A stretch of DNA of 64,000 bases, from the NCBI RefSeq assembly GCF_035917995.1, contig NZ_CP109131.1, forward strand, positions 2,418,001-2,482,000. The letters are read 5' to 3'. The stretch comes from Streptosporangium sp. NBC_01755 (GTDB taxonomy: Bacteria > Actinomycetota > Actinomycetes > Streptosporangiales > Streptosporangiaceae). Under the pieces are notes generated by a model. It saw nothing but the letters and a program-made list of their open reading frames with translations, did no database searches and was not told the origin of the DNA. Below, one piece after another: positions 55,384 through 64,000 of this stretch (position 1 is the first letter of the stretch; the number at the start of each line of letters is the position of its first letter). Both the position numbers and the translations under genes were made by a program.

Positions 55384-57543
55384 TCAGTCGCCCCGCGTGG
55401 GGGCCTCGATCCGGCGGCCCAGGCCGTCGAGGCCGAGCTCGTCGCCGCCTCCTCCGTCCCGCACCCCGGCCCCGTCGTCGGGGCCACCCTGCCCGTCGTC
55501 GCCGGGAGCCCAGGTCCGACCGGGACCCGGGGTCTCCTGCGGGGTCTCCTGCGCGGGGCCCGTGCTCTGGCCGGGGTCCTGGGTGCCCATCTCACCGGGG
55601 GTGGGGTTGGGGGTGAAGCCGCCCTGGTCACCGCCCTGGTCGTCGTACCGGCCGCCGGAGGTGTAGTCGTCGTACGGGTTGGAGTAGCCGTAGCTGGACG
55701 GCTCCTTGAACTCCTTGACCGGCTTGCCGTTCATCGCCTCGGTCATGAAGGCGCGCCAGATCTGGGCGGGATAGGACCCGCCGTACTGGGCGCTGCCGTC
55801 CACGGTCACCGGCTTGTTGTCGTCACGGAACATGTTGACCGCCGTCGCCAGCTGCGGGGTGAACCCGGCGAACCACACGGCCGCCGACTCGTCCGTGGTG
55901 CCGGTCTTGCCCGCCACCGGGCGGTCGTATAGGCGGGCGCCCGAGCCGGTGCCCGCCTCGACGACCTGGGTCAGCGCGTAGGTGGCGTCGATGGCCGCCT
56001 GCTCGCTGAAGGCGCGCTTGCCCTTGGTGGAGCTCTTCACGACCTTCCCGTCGGCGTCGGTGACCGAGCGGATCACATGGGCCTCGTGGTGGACGCCCTC
56101 GGCGGCGAAGGCGGCGAAGCCCGAGGCGTTCTGCACGGCGCTCACCGAGGCCACGCCGAGCGGGAGGGTGGCCGCGCCCCGGTGTGGGTCGAGCTGCTCG
56201 CCGGGGATTCCGGCGGCCTCGGCGACCTTGACCACCTTGTTCAGGCCGACCTTCTGGGCGAGGTCGACGAAGGCGGTGTTCACCGAGCTCTGGGTCGCCT
56301 TGACCAGGTTGACCTGACCGTAGGAGTAGCCGCCCGAGTTGGGGATGTCGGCGGAGGCGATCCGCAGCGGCGAGTTGCCGTCGACCCTGGTGTCGAGGCC
56401 GAAGCCGTTGTTCAGGGCCGCGGCCAGCGTGTACGCCTTGAAGGTCGATCCGGCCTGCACCTTGGCCGAGAACGAGTTGTCGAACTTGTTGGTCGCGTAG
56501 TTGCGACCGCCGTAGAAGGCGAGAACCTCACCGGTCGCGGGGTCGACGGCGGCCAGCCCGGTGCGGACCTTCTTGGGGGTGCTCTCCGGCAGGACCGAGG
56601 TGACGGCGCGCTCGGCGGCGGCCATCAGGTTCTTGTCGAAGGTCGATACGATCTTCAGCCCGCCCTGGTTGATGACCTCGTCGGTGTAGCCCCTGCTCTT
56701 GAGCTCGGCCGCCACCTGGTCGAGCATGTAACCCTCCTGCCCCTTGGGCGCGAAGATCGCCTTGGGCTTTCCGAGGGTGGGGAAGGTCACCTCGGCGGCC
56801 TCGGTGGAGGTGACGGCCCCGATGGCCACCATCCCGTCGATCACCGACCTCCAGCGGTCCCTGGCCGCGTAGAGGTCCGCGCCCTGCGGGTCTGCGAACC
56901 TGGAGGGCTGCTGGATCACCGCGGCGAGATAGGCGCCCTCGGCGAGGGTCAGCTTGCCCACGTCCTTGCGGAAGTAGGCGTCGGCCGCCGCCTGGACCCC
57001 GTCTGCGCCCCGGCCGAAGTAGATCGTGTTGAGATACTGCTCCAGCACCCAGTCCTTCGATTTCGACTGGTCCACCTTCAGGGAGATCATGATCTCCTTG
57101 AGCTTGCGGATTATGGAACGTTCCTGACTGAGGCCGCTGTAGTAGTTGCGGACCATCTGCTGGGTGATCGTGGAGCCGCCCTGGAGCTGCTGCCCGGTGA
57201 CCGTGGACCACATGGCCCGGAAGGTGCCCTTGAGGGAGATGCCCTGGTCGTTGTAGAACGAGCGGTTCTCCGCGGCGATGACCGCGTTCCGCAGGCTCTG
57301 CGGAACCTTGTCGAGGGTCACGCTCTTGCGGTTGACACCCTGCTTGGCCAGCACGGTCTTGCCGTCGCGGTAGAAGATCACCGAGCCCTGCGCGGTGGCC
57401 CTGGGCTGCGTGCTGTCCGGGATGGGGGTCATCGCCCACACCACCCCGAGCAGGCCGATCACCGAGATGACACCGACGCCGAAGACGATGAGTGTGATCC
57501 GCAGGAGCTTCCTCCTGGGACTGCCCGTCCCGCCCTTTAGCAC
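55384..57543 (-). CDS. class A penicillin-binding protein (PBP1-type)
   Basis: A 719-aa bifunctional wall synthase. Membrane helix about 14-38; GT51 transglycosylase about 60-230 with Glu92 (AAENRSFYN) and GGSTITQQMVRNYY; transpeptidase about 325-610 with Ser366-x-x-Lys369 (GSTFK), SVN (420-422) and KTG (546-548). The last 90 residues are Gly/Pro/Asp-rich and lie outside the cell. It polymerises and cross-links peptidoglycan. GTG 57543 follows GGGGGGT at 5 nt. Confidence 0.95.
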   Translation of the reverse strand: MLKGGTGSPRRKLLRITLIVFGVGVISVIGLLGVVWAMTPIPDSTQPRATAQGSVIFYRDGKTVLAKQGVNRKSVTLDKVPQSLRNAVIAAENRSFYNDQGISLKGTFRAMWSTVTGQQLQGGSTITQQMVRNYYSGLSQERSIIRKLKEIMISLKVDQSKSKDWVLEQYLNTIYFGRGADGVQAAADAYFRKDVGKLTLAEGAYLAAVIQQPSRFADPQGADLYAARDRWRSVIDGMVAIGAVTSTEAAEVTFPTLGKPKAIFAPKGQEGYMLDQVAAELKSRGYTDEVINQGGLKIVSTFDKNLMAAAERAVTSVLPESTPKKVRTGLAAVDPATGEVLAFYGGRNYATNKFDNSFSAKVQAGSTFKAYTLAAALNNGFGLDTRVDGNSPLRIASADIPNSGGYSYGQVNLVKATQSSVNTAFVDLAQKVGLNKVVKVAEAAGIPGEQLDPHRGAATLPLGVASVSAVQNASGFAAFAAEGVHHEAHVIRSVTDADGKVVKSSTKGKRAFSEQAAIDATYALTQVVEAGTGSGARLYDRPVAGKTGTTDESAAVWFAGFTPQLATAVNMFRDDNKPVTVDGSAQYGGSYPAQIWRAFMTEAMNGKPVKEFKEPSSYGYSNPYDDYTSGGRYDDQGGDQGGFTPNPTPGEMGTQDPGQSTGPAQETPQETPGPGRTWAPGDDGQGGPDDGAGVRDGGGGDELGLDGLGRRIEAPTRGD

Positions 57544-57647
57544 GCGTGACCCCCCGATCGGATCCGCCGCAGACCCCCGACGGTTGCGCGGACCGTTAAG
57601 GGTAAACGATGGATAACGGTGTCTGGCCCCTGCTTGGCATGGTACGG

Positions 57648-58127
57648 CTAGCTCCTCCCCTTGCGCGGGACATCGGCCACCAAAGGCAGAACACGGTATG
57701 GCACAGGGGTGTCCAAGGCGATCACCGACGAGGTCCTGACCACGCCCCGGACATCAACGATCAGGTCAATTACCCGCTGCAGATCGGCATTGCTGCGCGC
57801 CACCACGCGGCAGTGCATGTCGTCACCACCGGTGATCGTGTGCACCTCCAGCACCTCGGGAATGGCCGCGAGTTGCACCGCGACCGGGTCGTGCCCGCTG
57901 ACCTGGCGGATCTGCAGGGTCACGAACGCGGTCACGTCGTAGCCGAGCGCCGCGGGGGCGATGTCCGGGCCGAACCCGGTGACCACCCCCCGGGCGACCA
58001 GCCGGTCGAGGCGTGCCTGCACGGTCCCCCTGGCCACACCGAGCCGCCGCGAGCACTCCAGTACCCCGAGTCTGGGCTCGGCCGCCAGCAGGGCGATGAG
58101 GCGGGCGTCGAGCTGATCGATCGTCAT
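57648..58127 (-). CDS. Lrp/AsnC-family transcription regulator
   Basis: A 159-aa protein. N-terminal helix-turn-helix (about 1-55: LDARLIALLAAEPRLGVLEC, then SRRLGVARGTVQARLDRL) and a C-terminal RAM-type ligand domain (VLEVHTITGGDDMHCRVVA). ATG 58127 is chosen because it opens the helix-turn-helix. It is divergent from hppD, the arrangement known in Streptomyces, and so probably senses tyrosine or a catabolite. Confidence 0.93.
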   Translation of the reverse strand: MTIDQLDARLIALLAAEPRLGVLECSRRLGVARGTVQARLDRLVARGVVTGFGPDIAPAALGYDVTAFVTLQIRQVSGHDPVAVQLAAIPEVLEVHTITGGDDMHCRVVARSNADLQRVIDLIVDVRGVVRTSSVIALDTPVPYRVLPLVADVPRKGRS

Positions 58128-58170
58128 GATGTACAGGCGCTCCGCAATGATCGGCAGGTGATTGTACATA

Positions 58171-59339
<1,169 letters not shown>

Positions 59340-59408
59340 TCGCGGCTCAGAGGCAACCCACAACCGCCTTTGGCTTTGCGATGGCACTCTTGCGGCAATC
59401 AACCATAA

Positions 59409-60101
59409 ATGGGATCAGTACCGCCACCGCCGGATGACCAGGGATCGGACCCGTGGTCGGAGCCCGCTCCACCGGGACCGGGCCACCCGGGCCCCGGTCC
59501 CGGTCCCCACTACGGACCCGGCCCGGAACCCGGCCCCCGCCACGGGCCCGGTCCGGAACCCGGTCCCGGCTACGGCCCCGGTCCGGAACCCGGTCCCGGT
59601 CCGGAACCCGGTCCCGGCTACAGTCCCGGCCCCGGTTACGGCGGAGGGCCCTTCAGCGGGCTTCCCGGAGCCGGGAACATACGGCTGGGCGGGCGATGGC
59701 GCCGTCTGTTCGCGGGCATCCTCGACCTCGTCATCATCAGCCTCATCTCCGCGCCGTTCAGCTACCGGACCGTCAGCACCATCACCGGCTCCGAGGGCTT
59801 CGTCTCGATAACGCCCCACGCGGAGACCCTCCTGGTGGCGGTGATCGGCTTTCTGTACTACTGGCTGCTGACCGCCTTCTGGAACGGGCAGACGCCCGGC
59901 AAGCGCCTCTTCCATCTGCGCGTGGCCGACATGGGCGGACGGAGGGCCGACGCCGGGCAGACGGCGATTCGCGAGCTGGTCCGGTGGGTGATGTACGTCA
60001 CCTGCTGCCTGGGGTGGATAGACCTGGCTTTCATCCTTTTTCAGTCGCGCAAGCAGGCCGTGCATGACATCGCGGCCGGGACCCTTGTCGTAGACGCCTG
60101 A
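59409..60101 (+). CDS. RDD-family membrane protein with a Gly-Pro-Glu repeat head
   Basis: A 230-aa protein. The first 85 residues are built from repeats of the PGPGPEPGPGYG type. The RDD domain follows (about 92-228), with GGRWRRLFAGILDLVIISL, then NGQTPGKRLFHLRVAD and a last helix. RDD proteins are small integral membrane proteins of uncertain, possibly transport, function. ATG 59409 has no ribosome site and may be leaderless. Confidence 0.85.
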   Translation: MGSVPPPPDDQGSDPWSEPAPPGPGHPGPGPGPHYGPGPEPGPRHGPGPEPGPGYGPGPEPGPGPEPGPGYSPGPGYGGGPFSGLPGAGNIRLGGRWRRLFAGILDLVIISLISAPFSYRTVSTITGSEGFVSITPHAETLLVAVIGFLYYWLLTAFWNGQTPGKRLFHLRVADMGGRRADAGQTAIRELVRWVMYVTCCLGWIDLAFILFQSRKQAVHDIAAGTLVVDA

Positions 60102-60174
60102 TCGGCGCAGGTCAGTCGCGTAGTGTGCCGTACACGGGCTCGGCCTCTCGGGCCGTGGAAGGGGAGTTGAGGGT

Positions 60175-61653
60175 ATGGCGTCCAAACGGCTGGCCACCAC
60201 GGCGACCGCCGCTCTGCTCAGCACACTCGCGACCGTCGGCACGGTCGCCTGTGCCGCGTCGAGCGGGGAGAGCGTCCCGGCGGTGAACTCGGCGTTGTCG
60301 GGCCCCTCCGCGTCCCCCCTGTCCGGCTCCACCGCTGACAGCGGGGCCAAGCCCGGCTCCCCCGGGATCGGCGACCCCGGCTTCCCCACAGACGGCAACG
60401 GCGGCTACGACGTCGACCACTACCTGCTCAAGCTGGGCTACAACCCGTCTTCGAAACACCTGGCCGGGGTGGCCAGGATCGACGCCCGGGCCACCCAGCA
60501 CCTGGCGAGCTTCAACCTCGACCTCTCAGGCTTCACGGTCAGCCGGGTCACCGTGGACGGCAGGCCCGCGAGATTCGACCGGGCCGGAAGCGAGCTCACC
60601 GTCATCCCCGCCGCGTCCATCCCGAACGACGCGGCGTTCGCCGTCGAGGTCGCGTACGCCGGAGAGCCCAAACCGGTCCGGAACTCCTCCAATCTGGGCA
60701 CGTACGGCTTCATTCCAACCAGGGATGGCGCGTTCGTCACGGGTCAGCCCAACGGCGCCAAGACCTGGTTCCCCGGCAACGACCATCCCGCCGACAAGGC
60801 ACGCTACGACTTCGAGCTCACCGTGCCCACGGGGCTGACGGCGCTGGCCAACGGCGAGCTCGTCGGCGAGCCGAAGACCGCCGGGGGCAAGACGACCTTC
60901 CGGTGGCGGGAGAGCCACCCGATGGCCAGTTACCTGGCCACCATGACACTGGGCAGGTTCGAGGTGCTCCAGGGCAAGACCGCCGGGGGCCTGAAGAACC
61001 TGGCGGCCGTCGACCCGATCTTCCGCGGCTCGCTGCAGAGGTTGTACGACGTGTCGGGGAAGGTCACCGACTACTGGAGCACGATTTTTGGGCCCTACCC
61101 CTTCTCCTCCACCGGGGGCGTGGTCGACGACTTCCCCGCGGGCTACGCACTGGAGAACCAGACCAAGCCCATGTACGGCGGATTCGCCCCTGGCGACGAC
61201 ATCATCGCCCACGAACTGGCCCACCAGTGGTTCGGCGACAGCCTCAGCATCAAGCGGTGGAAGGACCTGTGGCTCAACGAGGGCTTCGCGACCTACGCCG
61301 AGTGGCTCTGGTCGGAGCACGAGGGCCGGTCCACCACCGAACAACTCTTCCGCAGGCACTACGCCGCCGGCGCCGACGACCCCATCTGGAGCTACGCCCC
61401 CGGCCGGGCCAAGCCGGAGGACCTGTTCAACAAGTCCGTCTACAACCGGGGCGGCATGACGCTCCACGCGCTCAGGCAGCGGATCGGCGACCCGGCGTTC
61501 TTCAAGCTGCTGAAGCAGTGGGTCGCCACACACAAGTACGGGAGTGTCACGACCCCGGAATTCATCGCGATGGCCGAGAAGATCTCCGGCAAGAACCTCT
61601 CCGCGCTCTTCGACGCCTGGTTGTTCACCGCGGAGAAGCCGTCCACCTGGTGA
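60175..61653 (+). CDS. secreted M1-family zinc aminopeptidase
   Basis: A 492-aa protein. The signal peptide (1-25) ends TVACAASS, possibly a lipobox, but with Thr at -3 it is a poor match. The N-terminal beta domain (about 75-255) is followed by the thermolysin-like domain with HELAHQWFGD (His346, Glu347, His350) and LWLNEGFATYAEW carrying the third zinc ligand. The C-terminal M1 domain is short, as in many actinobacterial exported members. ATG 60175 has GGGGAG 8 nt upstream. Confidence 0.92.
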   Translation: MASKRLATTATAALLSTLATVGTVACAASSGESVPAVNSALSGPSASPLSGSTADSGAKPGSPGIGDPGFPTDGNGGYDVDHYLLKLGYNPSSKHLAGVARIDARATQHLASFNLDLSGFTVSRVTVDGRPARFDRAGSELTVIPAASIPNDAAFAVEVAYAGEPKPVRNSSNLGTYGFIPTRDGAFVTGQPNGAKTWFPGNDHPADKARYDFELTVPTGLTALANGELVGEPKTAGGKTTFRWRESHPMASYLATMTLGRFEVLQGKTAGGLKNLAAVDPIFRGSLQRLYDVSGKVTDYWSTIFGPYPFSSTGGVVDDFPAGYALENQTKPMYGGFAPGDDIIAHELAHQWFGDSLSIKRWKDLWLNEGFATYAEWLWSEHEGRSTTEQLFRRHYAAGADDPIWSYAPGRAKPEDLFNKSVYNRGGMTLHALRQRIGDPAFFKLLKQWVATHKYGSVTTPEFIAMAEKISGKNLSALFDAWLFTAEKPSTW

Positions 61654-61655
61654 CG

Positions 61656-61758
61656 CGGCTGCGGACCTCGCGGGCCGGGTCCGGCCCACCCTGAGAACCC
61701 GGGCGAGACATCCCCTCCCCCGTCCTGACCCGGCTGCGGACCTCGCGGGCCGGGTCCG
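61656..61758. repeat. 28-bp direct repeat, 75 bp apart, between convergent genes
   Basis: CGGCTGCGGACCTCGCGGGC (plus 8 bp) occurs at 61656 and again at 61731. Each copy can form a small stem, GGACC with GGTCC. It fills the gap between the peptidase and threonine dehydratase genes and may act as a double terminator. Confidence 0.75.
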
Positions 61759-61779
61759 CCCCCTCGCCCCCCTGATGAC

Positions 61780-62997
61780 TCAGGTAAAGCTGATCTTGTA
61801 TCCGTCCCCCCGCAAGGAGCCCAGCACCTCCTCGGAGTGCACCGGCCCCCTGGTCTCCAGTTGGAGCTGCACCTCGACCTCGCCGGGGTGCATGCCCAGC
61901 CGCTCGTGCACGATGTCGAGCACGTTGGCGCCGAGTTCGGCCAGCCTGACCAGCAGCGCCGCCAGCGCGCCCGGCTTGTCGGAGAGCGGCACCCGCAGGG
62001 TCAGATAGCGCCCCGCGGCGGCCAGACCGTGCCGGAGAACCTTGGCCAGGAGCAGCGGGTCGATGTTGCCTCCGGAGAGCACGGCCACCACGGGCGGCTC
62101 GAAGATCCGTGGGTGGGCCAGGATCGCGGCCACCCCGGCCACACCCGCCGGTTCGACGACCTGCTTGGCCCGTTCGAGGCAGAGCACCAGCGCCTGGGAG
62201 ATCTGACTCTCGGTGACGGTGACGACGTTGTCGACCAGGTAGTGGATCAGTTCGAAGGGCAGCTCGCCCGGACGGCCCACGGCGATGCCGTCGGCCATCG
62301 TCGAGGCGGGCCGGACCTCGACCGGATGCCCGGCGGCCAGCGACACAGGGTAGGCGGCGGCCCTCTCGGCCTGGACCCCGACGATCCGCACGCCCGGCTT
62401 CAGCGACTTGACCGCGAGCGCGACCCCGGCGGCCAGCCCCCCGCCGCCCAGCGACATCACGATCGTGCCTACCTCGGGGAGCTGCTCCGCGATCTCCAGC
62501 CCGATCGTGCCCTGCCCGGCGATGACGTCGGGATGGTCGAAGGGATGGATGAAAACCGCCCCGGTCCGCTCGGCATGCTCCTTCGCCCGCTCCAGTGCGA
62601 CGTCCACGGTCTCGCCCGCGAAGATCACCTCGGCGCCGTACGAGCGGGTGGCGGCCACCTTGGGCAGCGGTGCCCCTCGCGGCATGTAGACCGTCGAGGA
62701 GGCCCCGACCAGCCCGGAGGCGAGCGCCACGCCCTGCGCGTGGTTGCCCGCACTGGCCGCGACCACCCCTCGCCGCCGCTCGCTCTCGGTCAGCCCGGCG
62801 ATCCTGACGTACGCCCCCCGGATCTTGAAAGAACCCGAGCGCTGCAGGTGCTCGCACTTGAGGTGGACGGGTCCGCCGACGATGCCCGACAGCACGTGCG
62901 AGTGGAGCAACGGGGTGCGCAGGGCGACATCGGCCAGCAACTCGCGCGCGGCGACCACATCCTCGTAGGTCACCCGGGACTCCGACATGCGGGCCAT
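61780..62997 (-). CDS. ilvA: threonine ammonia-lyase with C-terminal ACT domain
   Basis: A 405-aa PLP enzyme deaminating threonine to 2-oxobutyrate. The PLP lysine is Lys58 in SGSFKIRGA and the phosphate loop SLGGGGLAAG. A single ACT domain covers about 330-405 (YLTLRVPLSDKPGALAALLV), the short regulatory form common in actinobacteria. It feeds isoleucine synthesis or catabolism; the catabolic type is possible. The start is ATG 62997 or 62988; neither has a clear ribosome site. Confidence 0.93.
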   Translation of the reverse strand: MARMSESRVTYEDVVAARELLADVALRTPLLHSHVLSGIVGGPVHLKCEHLQRSGSFKIRGAYVRIAGLTESERRRGVVAASAGNHAQGVALASGLVGASSTVYMPRGAPLPKVAATRSYGAEVIFAGETVDVALERAKEHAERTGAVFIHPFDHPDVIAGQGTIGLEIAEQLPEVGTIVMSLGGGGLAAGVALAVKSLKPGVRIVGVQAERAAAYPVSLAAGHPVEVRPASTMADGIAVGRPGELPFELIHYLVDNVVTVTESQISQALVLCLERAKQVVEPAGVAGVAAILAHPRIFEPPVVAVLSGGNIDPLLLAKVLRHGLAAAGRYLTLRVPLSDKPGALAALLVRLAELGANVLDIVHERLGMHPGEVEVQLQLETRGPVHSEEVLGSLRGDGYKISFT

Positions 62998-63008
62998 CGT
63001 ACGACGTG

Positions 63009-63040
63009 CGCTCGCGCTCTCGCGCTCTCGCGCTCTCGCG
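63009..63040. repeat. 8-bp microsatellite
   Basis: CTCTCGCG repeats about four times just upstream of the threonine dehydratase start. Copy-number change here could alter promoter spacing for that gene. Confidence 0.7.
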
Positions 63041-63220
63041 CCGGATCAAGCGGGAGTCACGGCCAGGACGGGCTCGGCCACCGTCCAGGGGCGCCCCAGT
63101 CGCTTACAAGGGCCTTACAAGACGGTGCGAGCAGACTCGGGTGGAGACGGAATCGGTTCCTGGACAACACGGAGCGCAGATGTACGCGGTGACCGACACC
63201 GGAGGGCAGGGTTTCCTGAC

Positions 63221-63835
63221 ATGACGGAAGGGCGATTCACAGAGGAGGAGTACGTCGAATGGGCGAAGCGGCGGCTCGGCGACCGCCCGATCCCCGGCGA
63301 GCTGCTGCGGATGGTCGCCATCCAGGCCGCCCGGCCACCCGGTGCGGACCGGGACGCCGACCCGCTGCACGAGATGGAGATCACCGTGCTGGGGCCGGGG
63401 AGCACCCATCCGGTCTTCGACGACGACGCCAACCGAAAGATCGGCGGGTCGTGGTCGGAGCTGTTGAGCCACCTGTTCCCCGCCGTGGAGACGTTCAACT
63501 CGCCCTCGCTCGGCGACGGTGTGTACGGATACTGGCTGCACCCGGATGAGCGGGCGGCGAGGCCGCCGATCGTCGCGATCGACAGCGAGGGCACCTTCTT
63601 CGCCCCGAGGGGAAGCACCCTCCTGGAGGCGCTGATCAACGATTCCGGCATCGACGATGAGGCGTTCGCGTGTCTGGCGGACCGGTTCGCCGCCGTCGGC
63701 CTGCCCATCTCGCCGCGCAGCCGTGCCGAGATCCCCAAGTCCGCCATCGTCATGGACCCCGAGGTGCTGGAGAGGACGGTGGACGCCGAACACCGGGCGG
63801 CCCACGCCGCGGGCAAACTCTTCGCCTCGTTGTGA
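63221..63835 (+). CDS. hypothetical protein
   Basis: A 204-aa soluble protein beginning MTEGRFTEEEYVEWAKRRLG. It has conserved-looking segments (GSWSELLSHLFPAVETFNSP, then GYWLHPDERA and IVAIDSEGTFF) that suggest a SMI1/KNR4-like or related fold, but I cannot assign a family. There is no signal peptide. GAGGGCAGGG lies 9-18 nt upstream of the ATG. It is divergent from threonine dehydratase, with about 220 bp of promoter region between them. Confidence 0.65.
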   Translation: MTEGRFTEEEYVEWAKRRLGDRPIPGELLRMVAIQAARPPGADRDADPLHEMEITVLGPGSTHPVFDDDANRKIGGSWSELLSHLFPAVETFNSPSLGDGVYGYWLHPDERAARPPIVAIDSEGTFFAPRGSTLLEALINDSGIDDEAFACLADRFAAVGLPISPRSRAEIPKSAIVMDPEVLERTVDAEHRAAHAAGKLFASL

Positions 63836-63864
63836 CCCTCGTTGTGACCCTCGTTGTGACCCTC
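63829..63864. repeat. 12-bp tandem repeat across a stop codon
   Basis: GTTGTGACCCTC occurs three times at 63829, 63841 and 63853. The first copy contains the TGA stop of the preceding gene. The period is a multiple of three, so each later copy carries a further in-frame TGA. Confidence 0.85.
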
Positions 63865-63902
63865 GGCCCTTCTCGGCTGAACACCACCGGTGCCCGCCGA
63901 CC

Positions 63903-64000
63903 TCACGGGTGGCCGGCGGGTGGGCGGGTGGAGAAGATCAGGACCGAGGCGGTGAAGCCGTGGACGTGGTTGTGGCCGCCCACGGGGCCCACCTCTCCCG
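63903..64000 (-). CDS. C-terminal end of an unidentified gene (runs off the right edge)
   Basis: The last 31 codons and stop of a minus-strand gene. They read GEVGPVGGHNHVHGFTASVL, then IFSTRPPAGHP, stop at 63903-63905. The stretch is open to the edge and its composition is coding-like. It is too short to assign. Confidence 0.55.
   Translation of the reverse strand, partial: GEVGPVGGHNHVHGFTASVLIFSTRPPAGHP

Overview
The window is GC-rich chromosomal DNA from an actinobacterium, most likely of the Streptosporangiaceae type (Streptosporangium, Nonomuraea or a relative). The support is frequent GTG starts behind GGAGG-type ribosome sites, a mycothiol S-conjugate amidase, the actinobacterial families DUF4245, DUF4307, DUF6542 and TIGR04222, and a backbone (ychF, ispH, xseA/xseB, DUF4245, glpX, fumarase, phoH-like, cis-prenyltransferase, greA-DUF4307-mca) that matches a region I know from Mycobacterium tuberculosis (about Rv1080c to Rv1112). 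The genus call is inference.

Bases 1-10600 are accessory. A minus-strand cluster encodes TcpC-, TcpD- and TcpE-like conjugation proteins and the start of a VirB4-like ATPase. The TcpE-like protein is fused through a long linker to a MinD/ParA-like domain whose P-loop has lost both lysines. Next come a mostly gene-free stretch with strong hairpins, a secreted Ser-Asp repeat protein, a small GntR regulator with two small divergent genes, the 3' half of a transposon ATPase gene, a 1.2-kb quasi-palindrome holding a 71-bp repeat array, and the 3' end of a tyrosine recombinase gene. This looks like an old landing zone for mobile DNA beside ychF.

Bases 10600-32500 are mostly core: ychF, rmuC, a DUF6542 membrane protein, ispH, a lipid-droplet-associated-type protein, xseA and xseB (split by a GNAT gene), DUF4245, a TetR regulator, glpX, an envelope-stress-type protein, an internally deleted MFS gene, a MocR/EamA pair, a class I fumarase, two Ser/Thr kinases, a class II fumarase and a 3-hydroxybutyrate dehydrogenase. 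Central carbon metabolism is prominent: glpX and pckG serve gluconeogenesis, two fumarases serve the TCA cycle, and bdhA serves ketone-body or PHB use.

Bases 32500-47600 hold a GAF/PucR-type regulator with an unusual repeated leader, a family 2 glycosyltransferase, a lysozyme-like wall protein, a response regulator-histidine kinase-lipoprotein operon, a 50-bp perfect palindrome, a PIN-PhoH ATPase, a cis-prenyltransferase and pckG. Four operator-like repeats lie upstream of pckG.

Bases 47600-64000 hold an NlpC/P60 hydrolase, greA, DUF4307, mca, a small membrane protein, a YyaL/DUF255 protein, a class A penicillin-binding protein, a divergent AsnC/hppD pair, an RDD protein, an M1 peptidase, threonine dehydratase, one unknown gene, and the tail of a gene running off the right edge. 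I saw no tRNA, rRNA or CRISPR array.
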